A stretch of 64,000 bases of DNA, from the NCBI RefSeq assembly GCF_030388325.1, contig NZ_CP103794.1:4464001-4528000 (forward strand), given 5' to 3'. This document shows, piece after piece, positions 37,301 through 45,797 of this stretch. The notes below the pieces were generated by a model. The model was not told the DNA's origin. It saw only the letters and a list, made by a program, of their open reading frames with translations, and did not search any database. The translations under genes and the position numbers were made by a program. This DNA comes from Flavobacterium johnsoniae. Lineage in GTDB: Bacteria; Bacteroidota; Bacteroidia; Flavobacteriales; Flavobacteriaceae. Each line of letters opens with the position of its first letter. Position 1 is the stretch's first letter.

Positions 37301-38847
37301 TCTCCAACAAACTTAAGTTTTCTTAAATCTGAATTTTCTACGTTAATATGAAAATCATATCGATTTTCTCTTTTGCTTAAATCTAATAAACCATCAAAAG
37401 TTAAATTCAGATTCGGATCATTTACAGCAATTTGTCCTTTATAATAAGGAAGTTTAAAATTTCCGTTTACTACAATATTATTGTACGTGTATTTATTATA
37501 ATCTAACTTAGAAATATCTCCTTTTACAATGGTATTCAAGTATTTTTCTGTAAAACCAACTCCATCAACATCAAGATTTAAGGTTGTTCGTCCTACATCT
37601 TTTCGTCCTAAAACTGCTCCGACATCAAAATTATCCAACACAATATTTCCCGAATACGAAGCTTTATCAATAAAGTCCATATTATTCAGATGCAGATCGA
37701 CTTTTCCGTTTCCTAAATCGGTCGCCATTTTAAAATCTGTTTCTAATGCAGTTGTAGAAACTTTAGCTTTTCCGACAATATTAAATTTCCCAATTCTTTT
37801 AAGTTCTTTTGGAAGTTTTTTGCCCAAAATTTCTGGAAGTAACACTACCAAATCATCATAACTAGAAAGCAGTTTATCAAACTTTCCATCCATGTAAAAT
37901 TTCTGGGTTTTACTGCCTAAAAGATTTTTAAAGTTTATCGTTCCATTAATTTTCGATCCGTTTGTATCGCTCAATCTTAATTTAGTAAGAGTTAAATCAT
38001 TAAGCGGACCATTTAATTTAGTTTTGATTTTAAAATGCTGATTCTTACCCAATCCATCATAAAAATGACGAATATCGTTGGTAGCAATTGATGCCGAATC
38101 CAAAACAACATTAAATCTTACTTTATCTGTAAAATCCAGAAAATCTGATGGTTTATAATTCAAAATAGCGATACCGTAAAGTGAAGATCGTTTTGTTTTA
38201 ACGGCCAGATTTTCGACCTTAATTTGTTTTTTGGTATAGCTAAATTTACCCGCAAAATTAGAAACATACAAACCGCGATGATCCATAAAAGAAAACCTAT
38301 GGATAGTCGTATTTACTTCCGGTCCATACAGTTTAAAATCGCTTATATAAGCATTTAATTTGGTGAAATCTAAAAACTTAGGCGTAGTTTTATTTTCATC
38401 GACAACAGAAAATCTTCCTTTTTCGATGTACGCATTTTTAGCAGTTAAGAGAAAATGTTTAGTCGATTTTTTCTTAGGCGTATTTTCAACCTCAAAAGCT
38501 TTAATAAATTTATTGATATTATTCTCATCTTCACCTTTGTAGGTTTTCAGATTAAAGATTAAACCCGTCAGACGCAAATCTCCAAAAATTAAATCGCCGT
38601 CAAGTAATCGGCTAAGACTGGCAATATCAGTTGTAATAATATCAGAATAAATAAGCGTTTGTTTATGATGATCTAAAATCATCACATTTTTTAGTTTAAC
38701 GCCTCCAAAAATATTAATCGCAGTTTTTTCTACACTGATATTAACTTTATAATCTTCGTTTAACGAATTAGTGACATAATTGGCAATCTGAGTTTGAACA
38801 ACGGGTAAAGAAAGTATGATAGCTAATGCCAGCACAAGTAAAATCAA
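34324..38847 (-). CDS. tamB: TamB-like translocation/assembly module protein
   Basis: A very long protein of 1507 residues: an N-terminal hydrophobic anchor (first 20 residues, LSLPVVQTQ following), a long repetitive beta-rich stretch of AsmA/TamB type, and a C-terminal TamB domain (about 1100-1440, with GSIIWEGNPMRAQLNLEAVYKT and ALYLLSTGSFM) followed by a lysine/glutamate-rich tail. TamB proteins bridge the two membranes and move phospholipids or help assemble outer membrane proteins. The TTG start at 38847 is doubtful: the frame runs 22 codons further upstream, very lysine-rich, with no ATG. Divergent from tsaD. Confidence 0.9.
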   Translation of the reverse strand: MILLVLALAIILSLPVVQTQIANYVTNSLNEDYKVNISVEKTAINIFGGVKLKNVMILDHHKQTLIYSDIITTDIASLSRLLDGDLIFGDLRLTGLIFNLKTYKGEDENNINKFIKAFEVENTPKKKSTKHFLLTAKNAYIEKGRFSVVDENKTTPKFLDFTKLNAYISDFKLYGPEVNTTIHRFSFMDHRGLYVSNFAGKFSYTKKQIKVENLAVKTKRSSLYGIAILNYKPSDFLDFTDKVRFNVVLDSASIATNDIRHFYDGLGKNQHFKIKTKLNGPLNDLTLTKLRLSDTNGSKINGTINFKNLLGSKTQKFYMDGKFDKLLSSYDDLVVLLPEILGKKLPKELKRIGKFNIVGKAKVSTTALETDFKMATDLGNGKVDLHLNNMDFIDKASYSGNIVLDNFDVGAVLGRKDVGRTTLNLDVDGVGFTEKYLNTIVKGDISKLDYNKYTYNNIVVNGNFKLPYYKGQIAVNDPNLNLTFDGLLDLSKRENRYDFHINVENSDLRKLKFVGDSISKFRGDVEVQLTGNSIENLQGNIYIKDTEYQNPKATYVFDEVNINSNFDAERIRTITISSNDVVDGKIVGKFRFDQLDKLVMNSVGSLYTNYKPYKVRKGQFLRFNFRVYDKVVEMLYPEINIDSSTVVRGKIDSDLQEFKFRFRSKKITAAKNTFDNIRVNVDNKNPLYNAYVELDSIKTPYYKIRDFNLINVTSKDTLFVRSEFKGGNQGEDYFNLDLYHTIDKNKNNIVGIKKSEMKFKDYIWYLNEQAGPDNQIVFDQFFKNFTFDNIVLSHENQKIDLNGVMKGSDYKDLELNFEDVDINKITPLNSKFVFDGNLNGRVNYKQNKNVYQPTASIKIDHLVLNKTELGTLNFDISGDETFRKFTVNSSVQNGFTESFRANGTFAIENKETIMDMSLKLEGFNLATLGTIGGDVLSNIRGSVSGNASVVGNLKKPEINGRLYVEKAGMTIPYLNTDYELSDRTVIDLTNEKFLFRNNQLTDTKYGTKGLLNGSIEHKNFGDWKLDLNITSKRLLALDTKDSDDAAYFGTAFINGSASIRGPVDGLFIKVDAKSEKGTEVKIPINNVQSVGESSWIHFVTPQEKYNLANGIEEKTKNYNGLELEFDFDITPDAEVEVILDRNSGHGMKGKGYGSLLFKINTLGKFNMWGDFQAYEGTYNFKYGGLIDKKFAVKKGGSIIWEGNPMRAQLNLEAVYKTQANPAVLLDNTSSFNKKVPVEVVIGLRGDLASPEPNFDIQFPSVSNVLKSEIQYKLDDKDIRQTQALYLLSTGSFMSTDGFSQGDFSGTLTETASSLLGGIIKSDNDKVNIDLNYIAADRRTGQEVDGQFVANISSQVNERITINGKVGVPVGGVNESAIVGDIEILYRVNEDGTMNLRLFNKENDINYIGQGIGYTQGVGVSYEVDFDTFSELVNKLFKKQKIERASKTSDDLQDSYLNPDYVNFTSKKESEKNKKKAEKEQEKKKKEEEKKKKEEPANNQGLIPDNDY

Positions 38848-39040
38848 CCCAAATAGGGTTCGTGATATTATTTTCTTTACTGTTTTTATAGCTGTTTTAA
38901 TTTTAGTTTTCTTTTAATTTATTTTGAGCAGACAAAGAACAACTGTTTTTGATAAAAATTCTTTAATTTTGAACACTGCTTAAATCAAAGAAATCATTTC
39001 ATTTGATTTGTCAAATATAATTCAAAATTTGTGCCTTTAT

Positions 39041-40063
39041 ATGCAAAATCCAGAGGTTTTTATTCTAGCCATCGAAAGTTCATGCGATGATACTGCTGCC
39101 GCGGTTTTACATAACGACAAAGTATTGTCAAATGTTGTAGCCAATCAATTAATTCATAATCAATACGGCGGTGTAGTTCCAGAATTAGCTTCTAGAGCAC
39201 ATCAGCAGAATATTGTACCGGTTATAGATGCTGCACTTCGCAAAGCAAATGTACAAAAAGAACAGTTAAGCGCAATCGCATTTACGCAAGGTCCTGGATT
39301 AATGGGCTCTTTATTGGTTGGAACTTCTTTCAGCAAATCTTTAGCTTTAGCTTTAAAAGTTCCGTTAATTGCTGTAAATCACATGCATGCCCATATTTTG
39401 GCTCATTTTATTGATGAAGAAGGTTACGATAAACCTGAATTTCCGTTTTTAGCTTTAACCATTAGCGGCGGACATACGCAAATTGTAAAAGTGAATAGTT
39501 TTTTTGATATGGAAATTATCGGAGAAACCACTGATGATGCCGTTGGAGAAGCATTTGACAAAAGCGCAAAAATTCTTGGACTTCCTTATCCAGGCGGACC
39601 TTTGATTGATAAATATGCGAAAGAAGGAAATCCGAAAGCGTTTAGTTTTACCAAACCAAAAGTTCCTGGATTAGACTTTAGTTTTTCTGGACTTAAAACT
39701 GCTATTTTGTATTTCATTCAAAAAAACAAACAAGCAAATCCAAATTTCATTGAAGAAAATCTAAATGACATTTGTGCTTCGATTCAGCATACGATTATTG
39801 AAATCTTAATGGATAAAATAAAATTGGCTGTAAAAGAAACCGGAATTACGCAAATCGCAATTGGCGGCGGAGTTTCGGCAAATTCTGGAATTAGAAATAC
39901 ATTGAAGGAAACGGAAAGCAAATATGGCTGGAAAACTTTTATTCCGAAATTTGAATATACAACAGACAATGCCGCAATGATTGGAATTGTTGGTTATCAA
40001 AAATACTTATCTAATCGTTTTGAAACTTCTGCAGTTGTTTCTAAAGCAAGAATTCAATTTTAA
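39041..40063 (+). CDS. tsaD: tRNA N6-adenosine threonylcarbamoyltransferase, subunit TsaD
   Basis: A 340-residue ASKHA protein from ATG 39041 (the frame opens 11 codons earlier with TTG, not expected for the family). It has AIESSCDDTAAAV near the start, TQGPGLMGSLLVG, the metal-binding NHMHAHILAH, SGGHTQIV and GGGVSANSGIR. With TsaB and TsaE it transfers threonylcarbamoyl to A37 of ANN-decoding tRNAs. It heads a plus-strand run of RNA-modification genes; rsmE follows after 3 bp. Confidence 0.97.
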   Translation: MQNPEVFILAIESSCDDTAAAVLHNDKVLSNVVANQLIHNQYGGVVPELASRAHQQNIVPVIDAALRKANVQKEQLSAIAFTQGPGLMGSLLVGTSFSKSLALALKVPLIAVNHMHAHILAHFIDEEGYDKPEFPFLALTISGGHTQIVKVNSFFDMEIIGETTDDAVGEAFDKSAKILGLPYPGGPLIDKYAKEGNPKAFSFTKPKVPGLDFSFSGLKTAILYFIQKNKQANPNFIEENLNDICASIQHTIIEILMDKIKLAVKETGITQIAIGGGVSANSGIRNTLKETESKYGWKTFIPKFEYTTDNAAMIGIVGYQKYLSNRFETSAVVSKARIQF

Positions 40064-40066
40064 ATC

Positions 40067-40771
40067 ATGCAGTTATTTTTCAATCCGAATATAGACGAAA
40101 CAACCGAAAGTTTTTCTTTTGATAAAGAAGAAAGCCGACACATTATAAAAGTTTTACGAAAAAAAGATTCTGATATTCTTCAAGTTACAAACGGTTCGGG
40201 ATTATTGTTTGAAACTCAGATTACTTTGGCTTCAGACAACAAATGTACTGTTGAAGTACTTTCGATAAAAAATGCAGAAAGACCAAAATTTCACTTGCAT
40301 CTAGCCGTTGCACCGACCAAAATGAATGATCGTTTTGAATGGTTTCTAGAAAAAGCGACCGAAATTGGGATTCAAGAAATTACACCGATTTTCTGCGATC
40401 GTTCTGAACGAAAAGTAATTAATCGTGATCGTTTTGAAAAAATCATTCTTTCGGCAATGAAACAATGTAACGAAACATTTCTTCCAAAATTAAACGAAGC
40501 TGTTTCGTTTAAAGATTTTATTAAGCAGAAAAACAATGGTTTACAATTAATCGCGCATTGCGAAGAAACCAATAAAAAATCATTGAAAGAAGTTTTAAAA
40601 CCAAATGAAGACGTTACCATCTTAATTGGTCCAGAAGGAGATTTTTCTGAAAAAGAAATTGCATTGGCATTAGAAAACAATTACAAACCTGTAACTTTAG
40701 GAAATACCCGTTTAAGAACCGAAACTGCCGCAGTTGTGGCTTGTCATAGTGTTGTTTTTTTTAATGAATAA
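40067..40771 (+). CDS. rsmE: 16S rRNA (uracil1498-N3)-methyltransferase
   Basis: A 234-residue SPOUT methyltransferase. The N-terminal PUA-like part has ESRHIIKVLRKK; the C-terminal knot shows IGPEGDFSEKE and LGNTRLRTETAAV, the family signature for AdoMet binding. It methylates U1498 of 16S rRNA at N3. It starts 3 bp after tsaD, so the two are co-transcribed. The downstream gap contains two palindromic elements. Confidence 0.95.
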   Translation: MQLFFNPNIDETTESFSFDKEESRHIIKVLRKKDSDILQVTNGSGLLFETQITLASDNKCTVEVLSIKNAERPKFHLHLAVAPTKMNDRFEWFLEKATEIGIQEITPIFCDRSERKVINRDRFEKIILSAMKQCNETFLPKLNEAVSFKDFIKQKNNGLQLIAHCEETNKKSLKEVLKPNEDVTILIGPEGDFSEKEIALALENNYKPVTLGNTRLRTETAAVVACHSVVFFNE

Positions 40772-40786
40772 ACTAAACCTATTACA

Positions 40787-40819
40787 AGCTTTGTCAAAGT
40801 TTAAAACTTTGACAAAGCT
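40787..40819. repeat. 33-bp perfect palindrome after rsmE
   Basis: AGCTTTGTCAAAGTTT (40787-40802), a single A, and AAACTTTGACAAAGCT (40804-40819) form a perfect inverted repeat. It lies 16 bp after the rsmE stop. No T-run follows, so it may be an mRNA 3' end or a repeat rather than a standard terminator. Its CTTTGTCAAAG core also occurs at 22220. Confidence 0.75.
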
Positions 40820-40845
40820 GATTTATACATAAATAAAAAGTTAAG

Positions 40846-40949
40846 TTTGTCATTTCGACGAAGGAGAAATCTCCGCGAGAAGCTCCGCAACGAAAAACCA
40901 AACTTTGTAGAGTTACTTGTGGAGATTTCTCCTTCGTCGAAATGACAAA
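40846..40949. repeat. Long inverted-repeat element E2
   Basis: The left arm 40846-40874 and the right arm 40921-40949 are perfect reverse complements over 29 bp (TTTGTCATTTCGACGAAGGA at the outer end). Five further pairs follow inward if G-U wobbles are allowed. The 46-nt loop, read on the minus strand, closely matches the loop of E1 at 22249-22350. Confidence 0.9.
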
Positions 40950-40964
40950 TAAAGATCTAAAAGA

Positions 40965-41603
40965 ATGAAAAAAATATTCTACCTATTTTTACTAATTTCA
41001 ATCTCTTCTTTCTCTCAAGAAATTGCTTTGCTAAAATACAGCGGAGGCGGCGACTGGTACGCAAATCCGACTTCTTTGCCAAATTTGATTAATTTTTGCA
41101 ATGCTAATATTAATACAAGAATTAAAAGCAAACCTTCAACTGTAGAACCAAGTAATCCTGATTTGCTTTCTTATCCGTTTGTACACATGACAGGACACGG
41201 AAATGTGGTTTTTAGCGATGCCGATGTAACTAATCTGCGAAATTATCTAACGGCTGGCGGTTTTCTGCATATTGATGATAATTATGGAATGGACCAGTTC
41301 ATTAGAAAAGAAATCAAAAAGATATTTCCGAATAATAACTTAGTCGAAATTCCGGCAAATCATCCTATTTTTCAAAAGCCATTTCCTTTTCCAAACGGAT
41401 TGCCAAAAATTCACGAACATGACGGAACTCGTCCGCAGGCTTTTGGAATTTTTATCGATAATAAACTCGTTTTACTTTATACTTACGAATGTGATTTAGG
41501 CGACGGCTGGGAAGATGCCGAAGTGCACAACGATCCTGCAAACGTACGTGACAAAGCGCTAAAAATGGGTGCAAATATCATCAATTATATTTTTACTAAT
41601 TAA
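40965..41603 (+). CDS. DUF4159 domain protein, secreted
   Basis: A 212-residue protein with a signal peptide (cleavage after SSFSQ). The body shows LLKYSGGGDWYANPT, YPFVHMTGHGNVVFSDAD, YLTAGGFLHIDDNYGMDQFIRKEI and DGTRPQAFGI, the pattern of DUF4159, whose fold resembles class I glutamine-amidotransferase-like domains. Function is unknown; in other bacteria it is encoded near MoxR/DUF58 proteins, which are not here. It lies between rsmE and a TrmH-like gene, separated from rsmE by repeats. Confidence refers to the family. Confidence 0.85.
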   Translation: MKKIFYLFLLISISSFSQEIALLKYSGGGDWYANPTSLPNLINFCNANINTRIKSKPSTVEPSNPDLLSYPFVHMTGHGNVVFSDADVTNLRNYLTAGGFLHIDDNYGMDQFIRKEIKKIFPNNNLVEIPANHPIFQKPFPFPNGLPKIHEHDGTRPQAFGIFIDNKLVLLYTYECDLGDGWEDAEVHNDPANVRDKALKMGANIINYIFTN

Positions 41604-41654
41604 TCGCCAATAATTACTAGTCACTAATTAGTAGTCACTTTTTACCAACAAAAA

Positions 41655-42152
41655 ATGCAGCTTACTCACGAAGAAAATCAATTTGAAAGAAAAACATTTC
41701 CGATAACGCTAGTTTGCGATCATATTTATTTTCAGCAGAATATTGGTTCTTTGTTCAGAATTTCTGAAGCTTTTGGCGTTGAAAATATTATTTTCTTTGG
41801 AAAGGACATTCCTCTTACGCCTCGTAAAATCAACAAAACTTCTCGAAGCACGCATCTTCATGTCGCTCATTCTGTAATTGAAGATTTTACAGAACTTCAA
41901 TCTTTTCTTTTGGACAATGATTTTGAAATTATTGCATTAGAGATTGCATCTAACAGCAAACCTTTAAAAGAAGTTACAATTCCTGAAAATAAAAAAATCG
42001 CTCTTTTAATTGGAAGCGAAATAAACGGAATTTCAGACGAACTCTTAAAACTTTCTCATCAAATTGTTCATATTAATATGTTTGGAAAAAACAGCAGTAT
42101 GAATGTGGTTCAAGCGGCAAGTATTGCGCTTTATGAGATTACTTCTTTATAA
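41655..42152 (+). CDS. TrmH/SpoU family RNA methyltransferase
   Basis: A 165-residue SPOUT protein with only the catalytic knot domain: the N-terminal NIGSLFRISEAFGVENIIFFG, motif 2 LLIGSEINGISDELL and motif 3 NMFGKNSSMNVVQAASIALYEI. Members 2'-O-methylate tRNA or rRNA riboses using AdoMet. The short length resembles TrmL rather than TrmH or RlmB, but the target cannot be fixed. It is 51 bp downstream of the DUF4159 gene and closes the tsaD-rsmE run. Confidence 0.88.
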   Translation: MQLTHEENQFERKTFPITLVCDHIYFQQNIGSLFRISEAFGVENIIFFGKDIPLTPRKINKTSRSTHLHVAHSVIEDFTELQSFLLDNDFEIIALEIASNSKPLKEVTIPENKKIALLIGSEINGISDELLKLSHQIVHINMFGKNSSMNVVQAASIALYEITSL

Positions 42153-42451
42153 GTATTTCAACTAAAAAAATTCATTTTAAAAGCATTATTCCAACTTTTC
42201 GATAATTTTTAAATATTAAAATCATCGTTAAAAGACTAATAATCACGACGAAATGCATAAATAAAAATAAAAAATAAGTAAAAACTTATTAATATTTTTA
42301 TCTGCGATTTTGTAAGAACCAGCATTTGTAAGGGGTCGTAAAAATTCTCACAAAAAAATTGTTATAAAATTTTTCTGTAATTTCATTTTGTTATAAAATT
42401 GTGTAAATATTTAACCAAACAATGTTTTTATAACAAAAAACCCAAATTATT

Positions 42452-43411
42452 ATGAAAAAAGTTATTATTACAACATTTGCAGCTCTAATGCTGTTCGCTT
42501 GTCAAAACGAGCAATCAGAATCAACCAATTCAGAATCTATGGCAGCTTCTCGACGCGGATGCGCAACGCAGGAAGTATTAGAAGCACAACTTAAAGCTGA
42601 TCCAATGTTGGCTATTAAAATGAATGAAATTGAAGCTTTTACAGCCAAACACGGCTTAAACAACTTTACTGGACGTTTAGTTAATGGCAAAATTGAAATT
42701 CCAGTTGTTGTTAATGTTTTATACAGAACAGCGGCGCAAAACATTTCAGATGCACAAATTCAATCTCAAATTGATGTTTTAAACAAAGATTTTAATGCTT
42801 TAAACTCTGACTATAATAATGTACCTGCATTATTTTCTGGAGTTAAAGCAAATGTAGGCATTACATTTAAATTAGATCAAATCATTAGAAAATCGACTAC
42901 CAAAACTTCTTGGGGAACTAATGATGCGATGAAAAAAACAGCTCAAGGCGGAATTGCTCCTACTTCTCCAACAACAAAACTAAACCTTTGGTCTTGTAAT
43001 ATTGGCGGCGGAATTTTAGGTTATGCACAATTTCCAGGTGGTTCTTCGTCTACAGATGGTGTAGTTATCGATTCTCGTTATTTCGGATTATCTGGTGCAG
43101 CAAATGCTCCATTTAATTTAGGAAGAACTGGTACTCACGAAGTTGGACATTGGATGAATTTACGTCACATTTGGGGCGACGCAACTTGCGGAAGCGACTT
43201 AGTTGCAGATACACCAACTCATAACGAAGAAAATTATGGAGTTCCTGCTTATCCACATTACAGCACATGTTCTGGAACGCCTGTAGAGATGACAATGAAC
43301 TACATGGATTATGTTGATGATCAAGCAATGTACATGTTTACAACAGGGCAAAAAAACAGAATTGCAGCGATTTTTACCACTGGAGGTGCTAGAGCCGCTT
43401 TTGCACAATAA
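42452..43411 (+). CDS. M43-family (pappalysin/cytophagalysin-like) zinc metalloprotease lipoprotein
   Basis: A 319-residue protein with a lipoprotein signal (LFACQN, C16 or so), a propeptide-like region to about residue 75, then the M43 catalytic domain. The zinc site is HEVGHWMNLRH (H229, E230, H233, H239), and the Met-turn lies in MTMNYMDYVDD. Four cysteines in the catalytic domain fit the disulfides of the family. Most flavobacterial relatives carry extra C-terminal domains for type IX secretion; this one stops just after the catalytic domain, so it is more likely a surface or periplasmic lipoprotein. A terminator follows. Confidence 0.92.
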   Translation: MKKVIITTFAALMLFACQNEQSESTNSESMAASRRGCATQEVLEAQLKADPMLAIKMNEIEAFTAKHGLNNFTGRLVNGKIEIPVVVNVLYRTAAQNISDAQIQSQIDVLNKDFNALNSDYNNVPALFSGVKANVGITFKLDQIIRKSTTKTSWGTNDAMKKTAQGGIAPTSPTTKLNLWSCNIGGGILGYAQFPGGSSSTDGVVIDSRYFGLSGAANAPFNLGRTGTHEVGHWMNLRHIWGDATCGSDLVADTPTHNEENYGVPAYPHYSTCSGTPVEMTMNYMDYVDDQAMYMFTTGQKNRIAAIFTTGGARAAFAQ

Positions 43412-43429
43412 TTGCTAACAAAATAATGC

Positions 43430-43460
43430 AAAAAGCGAGATGTAATACGTCTCGCTTTTT
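43430..43460 (+). terminator. Terminator after the metalloprotease gene
   Basis: AAAAAGCGAGA (43430-43440) pairs with TCTCGCTTTTT (43450-43460), followed by more T. It lies 18 bp after the stop. Confidence 0.9.
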
Positions 43461-43518
43461 TTATTTGAGCTATAATTTTAAAATGCTTTTTCCTATATTT
43501 ATAGTCTAAATTTTAACC

Positions 43519-44610
43519 ATGGTCACATCAAAAACTATTTCGAACGGAATTTTAAGAGCTTTAGCAACCATCTTAATAATTGGTATCGTTTTATATTTTT
43601 TATATGAAATTCAAACTGTAATCGTTTACTTGTGTATTTCTTTACTGTTATGCTTAATTGCAAATCCGTTAATCTTGTTTTTGAAAAACAAATTAAAATT
43701 TGGTAATTCGATGGCAGCAACAACCACAATTATACTTTTTATCTTTTTAATTGTTGGATTTATTTTGTTGTTTGTCCCTTTAATTATTTCTCAGGCCAAT
43801 AATTTAGCTTTGTTAGATACGGCTCATCTTCAGACAAAATTTATAGAAACCGAAAAACACCTCGAAGAATATTTTAATATTCAACACATTGATTTAAACA
43901 AAATTATAAAAGATTCTAAACTTACTTCTGTACTGGATTTTAGTTATTTTACGGGATTCATAAATTCGATTATCAATTTTATGGCCGATATGGGAATGGG
44001 ATTGGTATCGGTATTTTTTATTACTTTTTTCTTTATTAAAGATCAAGACATTTTTAAAGATCAAGCCAGAAGAATACTTCCGGACTCAAATGAAGACAAA
44101 ATTTTAAATTCAATTACGAAAATAAACCATCTTTTAACCCGATATTTTATTGGTTTATTATTACAGTTAATTGTCGTTTTTATTCTTTATTTAATTGTCT
44201 TATTGATTTTTGGAAATAAAAATGCCTTTGTTATCGCTTTCTTATGTGCAATTCTAAACATAATTCCATATTTAGGACCAATTATCGGAACTACTTTGGC
44301 TGGAATTTTGACTATGATTAGCATGATCGGACAAGATTTTCAATCTGAAATTCTGCCAACGACGATTTATGTAATTATTGGCTTTTTAATTGTTCAAGCG
44401 ATTGACAATAATGTAAGTCAGCCAATAATTTCGTCAAAAAGTGTAAATTCGCACCCGTTAGAAATATTCTTGATTATCTTAATTAGCGGTATTACATTTG
44501 GAATTGTCGGAATGATTATTGCCGTTCCAGCTTTTACAATGATAAAAGTAATTTTAAAAGAATTTTTCCCTAACAATAAAATTGTCTCTGTATTAACCGA
44601 AAGAATTTAG
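43519..44610 (+). CDS. AI-2E family transporter (PerM-like membrane protein)
   Basis: A 363-residue protein with about eight membrane helices in the arrangement of the AI-2E/UPF0118 family: paired N-terminal helices, a long soluble loop (about 90-150), then helices with LNIIPYLGPIIGTTLAGI and NNVSQPIISSKSVNSHPLEIF, both characteristic. Members export autoinducer-2 or act as ion/proton antiporters; the assignment here is only to the family. The ATG at 43519 leads; the next gene starts 2 bp after the stop, so they form an operon. Confidence 0.9.
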   Translation: MVTSKTISNGILRALATILIIGIVLYFLYEIQTVIVYLCISLLLCLIANPLILFLKNKLKFGNSMAATTTIILFIFLIVGFILLFVPLIISQANNLALLDTAHLQTKFIETEKHLEEYFNIQHIDLNKIIKDSKLTSVLDFSYFTGFINSIINFMADMGMGLVSVFFITFFFIKDQDIFKDQARRILPDSNEDKILNSITKINHLLTRYFIGLLLQLIVVFILYLIVLLIFGNKNAFVIAFLCAILNIIPYLGPIIGTTLAGILTMISMIGQDFQSEILPTTIYVIIGFLIVQAIDNNVSQPIISSKSVNSHPLEIFLIILISGITFGIVGMIIAVPAFTMIKVILKEFFPNNKIVSVLTERI

Positions 44611-44612
44611 CT

Positions 44613-45794
44613 TTGAACACTTCTATTTTGCATCCAGATATTCAGGAATTTATAATTCGAAATACTGGTGCAGACATTACAAAAATGGCGCTTCAGAAAA
44701 ATCCGTTTCCTGAAGTCGATTGGATTTTAATTTTAAATCAAATTGAAGCGCGTTCTAAAGCAAAAGACAAACTTCCGACTTGGTTCTCTACAGAGAACAT
44801 CCTTTATCCAAGTAAAATTTCTGTAGAACAAACTTCTTCAGAAAAAACAGCTGCTTACAAAGCGGATTTAATTTCTGGAGAAACTTTAATTGATCTTACT
44901 GGCGGTTTTGGTGTTGATGATTATTATTTTTCAAAGAAATTTAAATCGGTTACGCATTGCGAAATAAACGACGAATTGTCTTTGATTGTGGCGCATAATT
45001 TCAAAAAATTAGAAGTTGAAAATTGCACTTTTTTTTCAGGCGATTCCATTCATTTATTACAAGAAACAAATCAGAAATTTGATTGGATTTATATTGATCC
45101 GTCAAGAAGAAATGATGCAAAAGGCAAAGTTTTTATGCTAAAAGACTGTTTGCCTAATGTTCCTGAACTTTTAGATTTTTATTTTAAAAAAGCAGATTCA
45201 GTTCTAATTAAAACTGCGCCTTTATTAGATATTTCAGCTGGATTATCAGAATTAAAAAACGTAAAAAACATTCATATTGTTGCACTTGAAAATGAAGTGA
45301 AAGAATTGCTTTTTGAAATTCATAAAAATTATTCTGGCGAGATAACCTTAAAAACGGCTAATATTTTAAAAGAAAAAACAGAATCTTTTGAGTTTGTTTT
45401 GGGCGAAGATTTATCATTTCCAACTTATGATTTGCCTGAGAAATATCTTTACGAGGCGAATTCTGCAATTATGAAATCTGGAGGTTTTGATGAAGTGAGT
45501 TCGAATTTCAAAATCGATAAACTTCACAAACATTCTCATTTATATACTTCTAAAGAATTAATTGATTTTCCGGGAAGAAGATTTGAGGTTCAAAAAGTCA
45601 TTTCGTACAATAAAAATGAGATGAAAAACGAACTTGCCAATCAGCAAGCTAATATTACAACTCGTAATTTTCCTGAGACTGTAGAAAACATCAGAAAAAA
45701 GTGGAAAATAAAAAATGGCGGGAATTTGTATTGTTTTTTTACAACAGATGTAAAAGATAACAAAATAGTTTTAATTTGCACCAAAATAATCTAA
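44613..45794 (+). CDS. Class I SAM-dependent methyltransferase with THUMP-like domain
   Basis: A 393-residue protein with an N-terminal helical segment, a Rossmann methyltransferase core (motif I LIDLTGGFGVDDYYFSKK near 92-109, acidic loop HCEIND, and WIYIDPSRRN as the catalytic-type motif IV) and a C-terminal THUMP-like RNA-binding domain (about 310-393). DPSRR in place of (D/N)PPY argues against simple N6-adenine chemistry. RNA is the likely substrate, but none is established. The start is TTG at 44613, just after the transporter stop. Confidence 0.85.
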   Translation: MNTSILHPDIQEFIIRNTGADITKMALQKNPFPEVDWILILNQIEARSKAKDKLPTWFSTENILYPSKISVEQTSSEKTAAYKADLISGETLIDLTGGFGVDDYYFSKKFKSVTHCEINDELSLIVAHNFKKLEVENCTFFSGDSIHLLQETNQKFDWIYIDPSRRNDAKGKVFMLKDCLPNVPELLDFYFKKADSVLIKTAPLLDISAGLSELKNVKNIHIVALENEVKELLFEIHKNYSGEITLKTANILKEKTESFEFVLGEDLSFPTYDLPEKYLYEANSAIMKSGGFDEVSSNFKIDKLHKHSHLYTSKELIDFPGRRFEVQKVISYNKNEMKNELANQQANITTRNFPETVENIRKKWKIKNGGNLYCFFTTDVKDNKIVLICTKII

Positions 45795-45797
45795 ACA

